Of a stretch of DNA of 64,000 nucleotides, positions 1 through 14,648 are shown one piece after another (positions within the stretch are counted from its first letter, which is position 1; every line of letters starts with the position of its first letter). Both the position numbers and the translations under genes were made by a program. Below the pieces are notes generated by a model. That model saw nothing but the letters and a program-made list of their open reading frames with translations, was not told the origin of the DNA and made no database searches. The stretch is from Ailurus styani (lineage: Eukaryota; Chordata; Mammalia; Carnivora; Ailuridae), in contig LNAC01000847.1 of the NCBI GenBank assembly GCA_002007465.1, positions 422,984 to 486,983 of the forward strand, written 5' to 3'.

Positions 1-1475
1 AATTCTTCTTTAATTTCCTGGTTGACCCATTCATTCTTGAGTAGGGTGTTCTTTAGCCTCCATGTATTTGAGTTCTTTCCAACTTTCCTCTTGTGGTTGA
101 GTTCTAGTTTCAGAGCATTATGGTCTGAAAATATGCAGGGAATGATCCCAATCTTTTGGTACCTGTTGAGACCTGATTTGTGACCCAGAATATGGTCTAT
201 TCTTGAGAATGTTCCATGCGCACTAGAGAAGAATGTGTATTCTGTTGTTTTGGGATGGAATGTTCTGAATATATCTGTGATGTCCAACTGGTCCAGTGTG
301 TCATTTAAAGCCTTTATTTCCTTGTTGATCTTTTGCTTTGATGATCTGTCCATTTCAGTAAGGGGGGTGTTAAAGTCCCCTACTAATATTGTATTCTTGT
401 CAATGTGTTTCTTTGATTTTGTTATTAATTGGTTTATATAATTGGCTGCTCCCATGTTAGGGGCATAGATATTTAAAATTGTTATTAGATCTTCTTTTTG
501 GACAGATCCTTTAAGTATGATATAGTGTCCTTCCTCATCTCTTATGATATTCTTTGGCTTAAAATCTAATTTATCTGATATAAGGATTGCCACTCCAGCT
601 TTCTTTTGATGTCCATTGGCACGGTAAATTGTTTTCCACCCCCTCACTTTAAATCTGGAGGTGTCTTTGGGTCTAAAATGAGTTACTTATAGACACCATT
701 ATCGATGGGACTTTTTTTTTTTTTAATCCATTCTGATACCCTGTGTCTTTTAGTTGGGGCATTTAGTCCATTTACATTCAGAGTAACTATTGAGAGATAT
801 GCATTTAGAGCCATTGTATTGCCTGTAAGGTGATTATTACTATATATTGTGTCTCTTCCTTTCTGATCTATGTTTCTTTTAGGTTCTCTTTGCTTAGAGG
901 ACCCCTTTCAATATTTCCTGTAGGGTTGCCTTGGTGTTTGCAAATTCCTTTAGTTTTTGTTTGTCCTAGAAGCTTTTTATCTCTCCTTCTATTTTCAATG
1001 ACAGCCTAGCTGGATATAATATTCTTGGCTGCATATTTTTCTCATTTAGGGCTCTGAATATATCGTGCCAGTTCTTTCTGGCCTGCCAGGTCTCTGTGGA
1101 TAGGTCTGCTGTCAGTCTAATATTTCAACCATTGTATGTTAGAGACCTCTTGTCCCAAGCTGCTTTCAGGAATTTCTCTTTGTAACTAAGACTTGTAAGT
1201 TTTACTATTAGATGACGGGGTGTGGACCTATTTTTATTGATTTTGAGGGGGGTTCTCTGTGCCTCCTGGATTTTGATGCTTGTTCCCTTTTCCAAATTAG
1301 GGAAATTCTGCACTATAATTTGCTCCAATATACCTTCTGCTCCCCCCTTCTTCTTCTGGGATCCCAATTATTCTATCACTGTATTGTCTTATGGTATCAC
1401 TTATCTCTTGAATTCTCCCCTCATGGTCCAGTAGTTGTTTGTCTCTCTTTGCCTGTTGGGAACTTACTACACTAG
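1..1475 (-). mobile_element. L1 LINE fragment: ORF1 C-terminus and ORF2 endonuclease N-terminus
   Basis: Read on the minus strand. The 1125-1367 stretch gives an ORF1p-like C-terminal domain (EQIIVQNFPNLEKG, TPRHLIVKL, KFLKAAWDKR). From about 790 down to 1 it gives the start of the ORF2 apurinic endonuclease: LNVNGLNAPTKRHRVSEWIK, then KKAGVAILISDK, LNIYAPN, GDFNTPL and a SRIDHILGHK block close to the edge. Frames are interrupted, for example by an inserted T-run near 711-724. The rest of ORF2 would lie left of the window. The 5' part is truncated near 1475. Confidence 0.9.
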
Positions 1476-1558
1476 ATGTTCATACAAGTCAGTCTACCTG
1501 GGATAATTCTGATTTGTGCCTGCTGCACTGCAGTAGTTATTAATAATGTCCTTGCTCA

Positions 1559-1760
1559 GGGCGCCTGGGTGGCTCAGTGGGTTAAAGCCTCTGCTTTCGG
1601 CTCAGGTCATGATCTCAGGGTCCTGGGATCGAGGCCCGCATCGGGCTCTCTGCTCAGCAGGGAGCCTGCTTCCTCCTCTCCCTGTCTCTCTGCCTGCCTC
1701 TCTGCCTACTTGTAATCTCTCTCTATGTGTCAAATAAAATAAATAAAATCTTTAAAAAAA
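1559..1760 (+). mobile_element. SINEC (Can-SINE) with perfect 17-bp TSD
   Basis: tRNA-Lys-derived carnivore SINE: head GGGCGCCTGGGTGGCTCAG, CT-rich middle, AATAAAATCTTT(A)n tail. It is flanked by identical copies of AATAATGTCCTTGCTCA at 1542-1558 and 1761-1777. The perfect duplication indicates a fairly recent insertion. It is antisense to DPYD. Confidence 0.95.
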
Positions 1761-1777
1761 AATAATGTCCTTGCTCA

Positions 1778-2218
1778 CTCTAAGGTATCTCAGTCATTTT
1801 ATCTTACTTATAAAACAATGAACATAACACACACAGTATATCCAATCTCACAGTTTCTGTACATTTTTTGGATTATGGCTTTAATTTGAAAATTACACTT
1901 ATTATTTTCCTTTGTCTCTACTATTCTATTTGATAGATAAAATGTACCACAAAAGTGCATTACTTGAGAGAGAACATGCAATACTCTATTATATATTAGT
2001 ATACATAATTCTATATTCTCCTCACTTATGCTTGTAGAAGGCAAAAGATTAAGGCTTTTAGTGACCTCCATGTTCAAAATGAAGATAGGGCAAAAATAAT
2101 ATTTGTCCTATTAAATCACAATTAACTTGAGTAATCATGTTCCTCCTCCATACACAATTCTCCAAAATATTTACTGTAGTACTCAAGCAAAATATAACTG
2201 TTGATGTCATTTCATTAA
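1778..2218. other. Intronic sequence, nothing recognised
   Basis: AT-rich, apparently single-copy. No coding, repeat or RNA signal seen by eye. Confidence 0.5.
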
Positions 2219-2233
2219 CTGTAAGGTATCTCT

Positions 2234-2431
2234 CTCTCTCTCTCTTTTTAAAGATTTTATTTATTTATTTGACAGAGAGAGACAGAGCGAGAGAGGGAAC
2301 ACAAGCAGGGTGCGAGGGAGAAGCAGGCTGCCCGCCGAGCAGGGAGCCTGATGTGGGACTTGATCCTAGGACACTGGGATCATGACCTGAGCCGAAGGCA
2401 GACACTTAATGACTGAACCACCCAGGCACCC
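2234..2431 (-). mobile_element. SINEC, minus orientation, 15-bp TSD
   Basis: T-rich start with AAAGATTTTATTTATT, GA-rich middle and terminal CCACCCAGGCACCCC (reverse of the SINE head). TSD CTGTAAGGTATCTCT at 2219-2233 and 2432-2446. A CT run at the poly(T) side may come from tail slippage. Confidence 0.93.
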
Positions 2432-2446
2432 CTGTAAGGTATCTCT

Positions 2447-4351
2447 TAATGTAGGCTTAAAACACCTGGCTATTTGAATTGCATTACTGTTTTTATTGTA
2501 TTATTGGCACTGATAAATTTGATTTGAATTGTGTCTAACCAGTAAAATACAGAAATAAAAACAAATAGTATATGATAGTGTATAAATATTATATGATGGT
2601 GAGACAAGAACTGGGTTATATCAAATGAAAAGTGAAATAAATAACCTGCAGAGAGATACAGTAAAAAAAAAAATCTAAAGAGTAATTCTTTTCTCAGTGA
2701 GTCACCTGATTTAGTCTAGAATTCCATTTATCAGTTCCATTCTTAACTAAAAGTATAAAAACAATACTGAAGGTGCAGTCCAAGAAATATACACCTCATA
2801 AAACTATACATTTAATAGGTATTAAGATAATCTTATAGAATATTGATTGTGAAAGCCAAATAATGTTCTTAGATAATAATTTCATAAATCTAATGTATTT
2901 CTAAAAATTCATAACTGAGGCAGCAATTTTAAGTAGAGATCTTATGGTCCTCATTCATCTTAACATTTAAAGTCAAACTTCAGAACCCTGAACTTTTAAT
3001 TTGAGTTTCTTTAAATTGCCTGCATAACTAGTTAACATTAGCAGAAGGGAACTGATTTAACATGCAGCTAAGTATGTAGTTAGAGTTTATTTTTCAAACT
3101 TTAGAAGAAGAGTAGAAAGATGTGTTCGCATTTCATTCTTCTTTCATAACAATTCATTAGTTAAATTTAAGGAAAAATGTAAGTCTTCATGGTCTATATA
3201 AGTGATAAAGGTAATGAATGTTTAAAAATTCAATTACATATCCAAACACATTTCAAAATAAAATTTTCAAGGACCACATTTGTGTAGAAAATTTTAAAAT
3301 CCTCATGAGATTGAAAAGAGAATCCACACCAAACTATTATTTTCAAGTTATTTTAATGAGGCAATATTATATCTAATTGAACTAGGAAAAACTGCCTCCT
3401 AGAGAGTCAGAATCACCCCACAGCCATTTGTTCCATAGGCACACAAAAATGTCTGAAGCAAGGTCACTACAGATGTGGGGTAGCAAAGGACTGAATAATA
3501 ATGACAGGACAGAACAACAACAACAACAAAGCAGCTGGTCTCCTGACTCTACTGCAGGCTATTCTTTGTGTGATTTATTTGTTTTCTATTACGATCTCTA
3601 TGTTCCATATGCCCATGTTCAAATAGAAAAGTAAAAGGTATGGATTTAACCAATAATGGCAAACTACAAAGTTGATATTTTAAAAATTACTTATAAATTA
3701 CAGGAAAAGCAATTTTGAAAAATATCATACTATTTACTCTGCTTTCCTAACCTTTCCTTAATTTGGTTGAAAAATAGATTTGTATTTCTTTAAAGGTCAA
3801 AAATCAATCATTGTTTTATCAAACAACCAAAATAAATAAAATTATTTGCATCATATTCTGCTTCACCTTAAGTATCAATAGTTTAGTAGTTAGAAATAAT
3901 AGTGGTATTCTGCACATTGTGCTTTCTCTTTTCACTGGCAGTCAATTAATATGTTGTTTGTCCTTTACTTATCTTTATATCAACACTGACAGTTGAGTAA
4001 GTTTAAGTAAACCACCCACTGACTTATGAATAACAAAACTTTTTAAAGTATCTTGCCCTAAGAGGTCTACTTAAAAAGAGAGCTTTTCCTCACAGTTTCA
4101 TTACAAGACTTATCTATGATTTGACAGTTATATCTGAAGTCACTGTTCTATAAAGTATTATTGAAATACAAAAGTAAGATACATTCCTATTTTAAACTCC
4201 ACAATTCACTTACAATGCATTTAATGCCATCCTAAACTATGCTATGGCTTAAATTAAAAAATAAAACAAAGTGCGTGCACACACACACACACACTCTGCA
4301 ATAGAAAACAAAGAACTGTTTTGGGAAGGGGTGGAAACAGTTCATTAAAAC
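2447..4351. other. Intronic sequence, largely unassigned
   Basis: AT-rich with no ORF of note. Holds a short (AC)8 tract at 4279-4294. Nothing else recognised. Confidence 0.5.
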
Positions 4352-4363
4352 CAAGTGAGAGTT

Positions 4364-7300
4364 GAAAAAGGGGGACTTCTGCAAGATGGTGGAATAGAAA
4401 GATCCTGAATTCACCTCTTTCCAGGGACACACCAAATCTAAATATAAATATGAATTATTTTCCTTTGAAAAAAAATCAAAATACTCGATAAACTTATTCT
4501 CCACAACAAAGGGTAAAAGACCATATTGAGACAGGTTGAAGAGGTAGATATGGTCTCAATAAAAAACCTACAGCTGGGTCAGCAACACATGATAGGGAGG
4601 GATCTTACCAGTATAGTGCCTTCCCCTGGGAGAGTGAAGGGTTGGTGTCCCACATTAGGTACCCTAACCCCTGGGATCTGCACCAGAGAAATGAACCCCT
4701 GAAACATCTAAATTAGAAAAACCAGAGGGGCTAAAATCCAAGGGGCCTAAAATTATATAGAAAGTTGAGATTTCTTTTTTGAAGGACTCACATGCAGTCC
4801 CACCCACTAACCCTGAAACCCAATTAAAAAAAAAAAAGCAGTTTGAAAAGCATGCCTACCATAGGTGAAGAGATTCATTTCCTAATCTAAAAACACCTGC
4901 TGGAGAGACAGGGAACAGTGGAAACTCTCCCTGGAGATGAAGGCATTGGCAGGAGAAAAGAGACAGAAAGGAGGAGATAATTTATTTGAAGAAATAATGG
5001 CTGAAAAGCTCCCTAAAAGACATTTAGATCCAAGAAGCCAAGAGATTTCCAATTCAGGTAAACCCAAAGAAAGCCATGCCAAGAAACATTATAATTAAAA
5101 AATGAAAAGTTAAATATAAATAGAGAATCTTAAAAGTAGCAAGAGAAAAAAAATCAAATTGCTACATACAAGGAAAATCCCATAAGGCAGAAACTTTGCA
5201 GGCCAAAAATAAGTGACACAAAATTCAAAGTCATAAAAAGGAAAATTTCCAACCAAGAATACTTTACCCAGCAAGGCTATCATTCAGAATTGAGAGAGAG
5301 AGAAAGAGTTTTCCATACAAACAAAAGCTAAAAAAAAAAAAAAAAAACCTCGACATTATTAAACTAGCCTTATAAAAAATGTTAAAGGAACTTCTTCAAA
5401 CTGAAAAGAAATAACACTAACTAATAATAAGAAAACATACAAAAGTAAAAATCTCACTGGAAAAGGTACATATATTAAAGGCAGTAGAGTGATCACTTAT
5501 ATATCTACTATGGTTAAAACATGAAAGTAATAAAATTTAAAAAATACAATAATGAATACACAAAATAAAAAATGTAAAATGTAACAATGAAAATATAACA
5601 TGTGCTAGGAGAGTAAAACTTTAGTTTTGGAATGTGTTCAAACTTACTTTGCTATCAACTTAAAATAATATACATAGGGTGATATATGTGAACATTAAAA
5701 TAACCCCAAATCAAAGATGTAGAGTAAAACACACAAAAGAAAATGACGAAGTAATCTAAACATAACATTAAAGGAAATCAACAAACCATAAAGGATGGAA
5801 AGAGTAGAAAATAGATACAGAGAGGAAATACATAAGCAATAAAAAAAAAACCAATAAAATCAATAGCAATAAGTACTTAACTATCATAAACACTTTAAAT
5901 GTAAGTGGACTAAATTCTCCAATCAAAAGACATAAAGTGGATGACTGGGTAAAAAACAAGACAAATCTTTATATTGCCTATGAGAGACTCACTTCAGAAG
6001 TAAAGATGCATGGACTAAAAGTGAAAGTATTAAAAAAAATATATTCCATGTAAATAAAAAGAAAGCTGGTAGAGCTATAGTCATATCAGAAAAAAAGAGA
6101 CTTTAAAACAAAGACTGTAATAAAAGACAAAGATGGGTACTACACAATAAGAAAGGGGTCAATTCAGCAAAAAGATATAACATTTATAAATATATATGCA
6201 TCCAACATAGAAGCATGAAAATGTATAAAACAAGCATTAACAGTCCTAAAAAAGAGAAATCTGCAGCAATAAAATGATAGTAGGTTATTTAATACTCCAC
6301 TTACAACCATAGAGAGATCATCTAAACAGAGAAACAATAGAGAAACATCAGTCTTAAATGATACATTAGACCAGATGGACTTAATAGATAGATATCTACA
6401 AAACATTACACCCAAAAGCAGCAAAATACACATTCTTCTCAAATGTACATGGGACATTCTTCAGGATGCATCATGCTAGGCCACAAAATAAGTCTCAATA
6501 AATTAAAGAAGACTGAAATTATATCAAATATCTTTTTGAACCACAATGGCAGGAAACTAGAAATCAATTACATGAAGAAAACTGGAAAAAAAATACAAGT
6601 ACATGGGAACTAAACAACATGATGCCAAAAAACTACTGGGTCATAGATAAAAACAGGAAGGAAAAAAATACCTAGAGCAAATGAAAACAGAAATACAACA
6701 TACCAGAGAGTCCTCAAAAGTGGTTTTAAGAAGGAAGTTCATGACAATATAGGATTACCTCAGGAATGATAAAAAATCTCTGGCAATTTAATTTTATGTC
6801 TAAAGAAATTACAAAAATAAGAACAAACAAAGCCCAAAGTTATTAGGAGGAGGGAAATAATAAAGATCAGAGTAGAATTAAATGAAATAGAAACTTTAAA
6901 AAGGTAATAGAAAAGATCAATGACACTAGATCTGATTTTTTTGAAAAGATGGACAAAACTGACAAGTTCTTATCTAGACTCACTCAAAGATAGAGAGTGC
7001 AAATAAATACAATCAGAAATGAAAGAGAAGTTTAAACTGATGCCACAGAAACAGGATCATGAGAGACTACTTTAAACAACTGTATGCCAATAAAACAGAC
7101 AAACTAGAAGAAATGGATAAATTCATAGAAACTTACAATCTTTTAAGACTTACTCATGAAGAAACAGAAAATCTAAATAGACTAATTACCAGTAAGGAGA
7201 TTGAGTCAGAAATCAAAAACCCTCCCCAACAAAAGTCCAGGACTAGATGGCTTAACTGGTTAATTCTACAAAGCATTTGAAGCTTTAATACATATCTTCC

Positions 7301-10209
7301 CTAATATCTTCCCAGAAAATTGAAGATAAGAAAAGTCTTCCAAACTCATTTTAAGAGATGGCCATTACCCTGATACCCAAACCACACAAGGATATATACA
7401 AGAAAACATTATAGGCTGTTATCCATAATGAGCACAGACGTAAAAATCCTTAACAAATTATTGGCAAATTGAATTCAACTATATATAAAAGGATCATGCA
7501 CTATGATCAAGTGGGATTTATTCCAGAAATGCAAGGATGGGTCAACATCCACAAATCAATCAATGAAATACATCACATTAACAAACCCAAAGATAAGAAT
7601 CATATGATTATATCAAAAAATGAAGACAAATTATTTGATAAAATTTGATAAAACTATGATTAAAAACTCTCAACAAAGTCAGTAGAAGGAATGCACCTCA
7701 ACATAATAAAGATCTTATGTGACAAGCCCAAAGATAACATCATACTAAATGGTGTAAACCTCAAAGCTTTTCCTCTAAGACCAGGAACAAAGCAAGAATG
7801 CTCACTCTCTGCACTTTTATCAAACTTAGCATTAGAAATCCTATCCACAGCAATAAGGCAACAAAGATAAATAAAAAGCATCCAAACTGGAAAGAAAGAA
7901 GTACAACTGTTACTACTTGCTGGATATGTGTTACTATATGTAGAAAACCCTAAATATCCTACCAAAAACTTAGAACTAATAAGTGAATTCAATAAAGTTC
8001 CAAGATATAAAATTACTATAGAAAAATCTGTTGTTTATATAAACCAACAACAAATTATCAGAAAGAGAAATGAAGAAAACAATCCTATTCACAATCCCAC
8101 CAAACGGAATAAAATACCAAAAAATAAATTTAGCCATGGAGGTGAAACACCTTGTACATTGAAAATTGTAAGATATCAATGAAAGAAATTGAAGAAGATA
8201 CAAACAAAAAAGATATTTTTTGTACATGGATCAGAAAAAGTAATACTGTTAAATAATTGTCCATATTACCCAAAGCAATCTAGAGACTCAGTGCAATCTC
8301 TATCAAAACTCCAATGGTATTTTTCACAAAACTAGAACAAATAATTCTAAAATTAATACAAAACCACAAAAGACCTCAAATAGCAAAACAGTCTTAAGAA
8401 ATAAGTACAAAGCTGGAGGTATCACACTCCTTGACTTCAAGCTATAGTACAAAGCTATAGTAATCAACACAAAAGTATTGGTATGAAACCAGACACATAT
8501 TCGAACAGAACATAATAGATAGCCCCAAAATAAATCCACATGCAAAGTCAATTAATTTATGACAAAGGAGGCAAGACTATACAATGGGGAAGAGATAGTC
8601 TCTTCAATAAAAGGTGCTGGGAAAACTGGACAGCTGCATGCAAAAGAATGAAACTGGCCTATTTTCTTATGCCATACACAAAAAATAAATTCAAAATGGA
8701 TTTAATACTTGAATGTAAGACCTAAAATCATAAAACTGCTAGAAGAAAACATAGGTGGCAAGCTCTTTGACATTAATATTTGTGATGGTTTTTTTTAGAT
8801 TTGACTCAAAAGACAAAGAAAATAAAAGCAAAAATAAAGTAAATGAATGGGCAAATGGAACTATATCAGACTAAAAAGCACAGAAAACATTAGTGAAATG
8901 AAAAAACAACTTACTGAGTGGGCAAAGATATCTGTAAATCATATATCCATAAAGGGATTAATATCCAAATTACATAAAGAACACAACTTATAAAGAATAA
9001 ACATTGAGTTCTATAACCCAATAACAACAACAAAAACCCAAAAAATCCAGTTAAAAAATTAAGCAGAGGACCTAAATAGACATTTTTCCCAAAGAAAATA
9101 CATAAATAACCAACAGACATGGAAAGATTTTCAATATCACTAATCAAAAATAAAATGAATATCAGCCACAATGAGATATCGCCTTACACCTGTCAGAATG
9201 GCCTTTATCAAAAAAAGAAAAAACAGTAAGTATCAGCAAGGAGGTGTAGAAAAGGTAATCCTTGTGCACTGTTTGTGGAGATATAAATTGATGCACTATG
9301 AAAACATTATGGAGGTTCCTCAAAAACTAAAAATTAGAGTTACCATATGATCAAGCAATTGAACTACTGGGTATTTTTCAAAGAAAATTAAAATACTAAT
9401 TCAAAAAGAAATGCACCCTTATGTTCATTGCAGTATTATTTATAACAGCCAAGATATGGAAACAACCTACGTGTCCATCAATAGGTTAGTGGATAAAGAA
9501 ACTGTAACATGTATATACTATATAATACTACTTAGGCATACAAAAAAATGAAATCTTATTATTTGCTACAACATGGATGGACCTTGAGAATATGAAACCA
9601 ACTTAAATAAGTGAGAAGAAGAAGGATACATACCACATGATTTCACTTTACATGTGGAATTTAAAAAGCAGCACAAACATAATGAAACAAACCCCAGACT
9701 TAAAGATACAGAGAGAAGTCATTGGTGGTTGCCAGAGAAAAGGGGTGCTGAGCAGGGGATAAGTGAAGGGGATCAAGAAGTAAAAATATCTTGGGGCTCC
9801 TGGGTGACTCAGTGGGTTAAAGCCTCTGCCTTCAGCTCAGGTCATGATCTCTGGGTCCTGGGATCGAGCCCCAGATCAGTCTCCCTGCTTAGCAGGAAGC
9901 CTGCTTCCTCCTCTCTCTGCCTGCCTCTCTGCCTACTTGTAATCTTGCTCTCTCTGTCAAATAAATAAATAAAATCTTTTAAAAAAAGAAGTAAAAACAT
10001 CTAGTTATAAAATAACTACATCACTGAGATGTGATGTACAGCATGGGGAATATAGTCAATAACATTGCATTAACTTTGTATGGTGACAGGTAGTAACTAG
10101 ACTTTTTAAACTATCATTTCACAATAGATAGAAATGCTGAATTACTATGTTTTACACCTCAAACTATTAGAATAGTGTTTGTCAATTATACCTCAATTTA
10201 AATCAACAA
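4364..10209 (+). mobile_element. Near full-length, decayed L1 with 12-bp TSD
   Basis: Flanked by CAAGTGAGAGTT at 4352-4363 and 10210-10221. The 5' end (CTGCAAGATGGTGGAATAGAAAG) resembles L1 5' sequence. ORF1-like sequence lies at about 4900-5400. ORF2 begins near 5880 with a degraded TLNVSGLNSPIKRHKVDDW endonuclease start, followed by the RT region ([15 protein letters not shown] at about 7510-7545). The RT catalytic FADD motif has decayed to LAGY near 7915-7927. C-terminal and 3' UTR sequence runs to 10209. Many stops and frameshifts make it inactive. Length without the nested SINE is about 5.6 kb. It is antisense to DPYD. Confidence 0.88.
9792..9985 (+). mobile_element. SINEC nested in the L1 3' region
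   Basis: SINE head TGGGGCTCCTGGGTGACTCAG through (A)n tail. TSD AAGAAGTAAAAATATCT at 9775-9791 and AAGAAGTAAAAACATCT at 9986-10002 (one mismatch). Inserted after the surrounding L1. Confidence 0.93.
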
Positions 10210-10221
10210 CAAGTGAGAGTT

Positions 10222-11659
<1,438 letters not shown>

Positions 11660-11661
11660 CT

Positions 11662-12400
11662 ACAAAAATAAAATAAAATAAAATTTTATTATGTAAGAAT
11701 GCACCTTAAATATTCAAAACATGACTCAATGTTCTATTAGGTAATTCAGTTGAAGATTAAGTCATGTATAAGATATAGAGGTTACAATAATGTTTACCAT
11801 CAGAAAACATCAAATAATAACTAGCAGAGAAGCTGACATACAGGAATATTCAATATATGGAATATTAATAAATGAACAATTAATCACTTTTGAAAAATTG
11901 AAATTTAAAGTATAAGTGTTCTGTAAATAGTTTTCTTTCACAAAGCATCTAACTATACCCTGACAAGAATTATTCTTTTCATTTTTAATAAAGCTGAGTT
12001 AGGTAGATCAAACAAATTTAAATCTTAAAACTTAAAAAACAAACAAACAAAAAGGTTAAACTCAAGTTATCTTCCATTTAACTAAATTAAAAGCATCTAA
12101 AACCCTCCTTCCTTTTTTTCATCTGGCTTGTCCAGAGAGACTTATATACAGCACTCTATACTGATTATCTAATCCTTCAATTATATACTATTAACCAAAG
12201 ATGCAGATGAAACTCATTATAAAGGCATTCCTGGATGAGACCTTGTCATGCTCATCTCTCATTACTTCTTTCCACACATTTGATTATTACAGAATAACTT
12301 AAATCCCTACTCATTTTATCAAGACTTTTTGGAACCAAACTTGTTCATACATTGTACAATTATACCATTATTGACTGAGAATGAATAACTTGAATATTTG
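11662..12400. other. Intron 4 sequence upstream of the exon 5 acceptor
   Basis: On the minus strand this begins with a T-rich polypyrimidine tract made of (TTTTA) units directly before the AG, good for acceptor use. The rest is AT-rich and unassigned. Confidence 0.5.
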
Positions 12401-12409
12401 GGGGGTATT

Positions 12410-12800
12410 TTTTTCTTTAATCAAAAATAAGAACTGGACATGACCAGTACTCCTCAAAACTGTCAAGTACCTCAAAAACAAGGATAATTTTGAGAAAATA
12501 TAAAACTCAAGAAAACCCTAAGGAAACATGACAACTAAGTGTCCTATGTTATTCTGGACAGGATCCTAGATAAGGAAAAAAGGCACTAGGTAAAACTAAG
12601 GAAATCTGAAGAAATCACAGACTTTAGTTAGAAATAATGCAGAAATAATGTTTCATTAATTATAATAAATGTGCTCTAGTAATGTCAGATATTAATAATA
12701 GAGAAAATAATGTGCAGGTCTATATAGGGATTCTTTGTACTATCTTCACAACTTTTCTGTAAATACAAAACTGCTATAAAAATATGTTTTAAAGAAGAGA
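12410..12800 (+). repeat. Ancient interspersed repeat remnant, probably old L1 3' region
   Basis: Recognised by phrases common in mammalian genomes: ACCAGTACTCCTCAAAACTG, GACTTTAGTTA and CAACTTTTCTGTAAAT near the end. Family assignment is uncertain; boundaries approximate. Confidence 0.4.
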
Positions 12801-13049
12801 TGGTAGAATGCAGTTAATGGTATGAAACTAATGCATTTACCTCCTCTTTAGTTTTTGTTTACTTTTGAAGGTTTTTGAAAACACACACATTGCTTCCACG
12901 ACTAACCTCAATCATAAATATAAATTCCTAGACATTATAGAATACTGATGATAATAAACAACAAGAATTACCTTAACTATTTCTTGACTCCTTAAGACAC
13001 TACCAGTACATTGCCAGACCTTTATTTAATCTTTATCATCAATCATCTT

Positions 13050-13340
13050 ATATAAAATGTCCAGCACCCAATCAAAAATTTCTAAGCATATGAGACAGAA
13101 TTGAACGCCTGATAATCAGTGAAAATGAAAAAATGAATCAATCAAGCAGACCCACAGGTCTGATACAGAAATTAGAATTAGCAGAAAAGTACTTTAAACT
13201 AATCTTCATGATAATTTAGGGAAAAAAAACCCAGACGAAATAGATGAAACAATTCAATATATAACCATAATACTGTGATCTATTTAAAAAGAATCAAACT
13301 GGCATTCCATAACTGAATAAAACATTTAAAAACAGATCTT
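13050..13340 (+). repeat. Ancient L1M/HAL1-like ORF1 5' fragment
   Basis: Contains CAGCACCCAATCAAAAATT, CAGACCCACAGGTC and TTAGAATTAGCAGA..AGTACTTTAAA, typical of old L1 ORF1 5' regions. Highly diverged; boundaries approximate. Confidence 0.45.
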
Positions 13341-13469
13341 AGTGCATGGTTTTAATAGTATTCATGGTGGTTTAACAGTATTTGTCTTATTCAATGTGTC
13401 TCCTTAGCAAGGAACAGTAATGTCTAACACATAAGAATGGTTCTTCAGTACATATTTTCTGAATACATA

Positions 13470-13600
13470 ATAGGAATGTGTTATTAAATTCAACTTATAA
13501 ATAAGGAAACTGGGGTAGGAAGGATACATAATTTGCCTAAGGATCAGAGAGCATGTAAAGTGGCAGAGTAAGGATTCAAAGCCATATACATGACCACATA
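13470..13600 (-). repeat. MIR-like SINE remnant
   Basis: AAATAAGGAAACTGGGG...AATTTGCCTAAGGATCA...GGCAGAGTAAGGATTCAAA matches the antisense of the MIR core. Confidence 0.6.
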
Positions 13601-13789
13601 CTCATAAGGGCCAATATATACTCTAATACTAAAGAATACTGTTCAATACTGAATAGATTATAAAATTTAGTTACATTGTTATTTTTCATACATAACATGT
13701 ATCTTGATGTAAAACACACACAGTTCTTTTCAGTATAAATTGGACAGCATGTAGCTAGCTCATTAATTACACTTTATATCTTAATAGAT

Positions 13790-13983
13790 GATTTTTTTTC
13801 AAGATTTTATTTACTTGTTAGAGAAAGAGAAAGCACAAGCAGAGGGAGTGGCATGCAGAGGGAGAAGGAGAAGCAGGCTCCCCACTGAGCAGGGAGCCTC
13901 ATGTGGGACTTGATTTCAGGACCTTGGGATAATGACCTGAGCAGGAGGCAAATTGCCTAACTGACTAAGCCACCCAAGAATCC
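13790..13983 (-). mobile_element. SINEC, minus orientation, older copy
   Basis: CAAGATTTTATTTACTTG start, GAGCAGGGAGCCTCATGTGG middle, and a mutated head complement (CCACCCAAGAATCCC). No clean TSD seen, and more diverged than neighbouring copies. Confidence 0.85.
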
Positions 13984-14331
13984 CTATTAGAAGAGTTTTT
14001 TATATATTTCCCTTAATTTTGATCCATCAAATCAATGAGAAGTTATTATACGGTAAAATCTTTTTATCTTAACTCAAGATTAATCTGTTTCTTTTCTCAA
14101 ACTTGGAAATTTTATGCTGAAAACTGAATGCTTTCTTCTTGGCATCAGGAAGAATACAAGGATGCACATCTATCCAGAACACTACTGGTGGTTTTATCCA
14201 AATAATGTGGCAAACAAAAGAAGTAAAAGCTATTCAAATTGGAAAGTAAGAAGTAAAACTATTTTTACTTGTAGATGAAGTGATCTTGTATATAGAAAAT
14301 CCTAAAATCCAGTAAAAAAAATTTTAGCACT

Positions 14332-14596
14332 ATGATGCTTAATTTTATGTGCCAACTTGACTGTGCCATGGGATGCCCACATTAAACATTATTTTGGGGT
14401 GGGTACAAGAAAGTATTTTGATAGGAGATTAGTTTTTAAATTGGTGGACTCACCAAATAGACTGGCTTCCCCAATTATCACTCAACTGGGTGGACATCAG
14501 CCAACCCACTGAGGAACTGAATAGCACAAGAAAAGGTGACAGCAAGAAAATCTGTCCCTTTTGGAGACAGCCTGGTTGAGTTTGGACATTGGTGTG

Positions 14597-14647
<51 letters not shown>
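14332..14647 (+). mobile_element. LTR-like insertion (possible ERVL MLT2-type) inside L1
   Basis: Starts TATGATGCTTAATTTTATGTG, then CCAACTTGACTGTGCC and ACTGGGTGGACATCAGCCAACC, which resemble the start of MLT2-type solo LTRs. The end is a (TG)n run. TAGCACTA occurs at both edges (about 14325 and 14646), a possible target duplication. No viral coding sequence is present. Confidence 0.45.
14599..14645 (+). repeat. (TG)n microsatellite
   Basis: Uninterrupted TG dinucleotide run of about 23 units at the end of the LTR-like insert. Confidence 0.98.
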
Positions 14648-14648
<1 letters not shown>

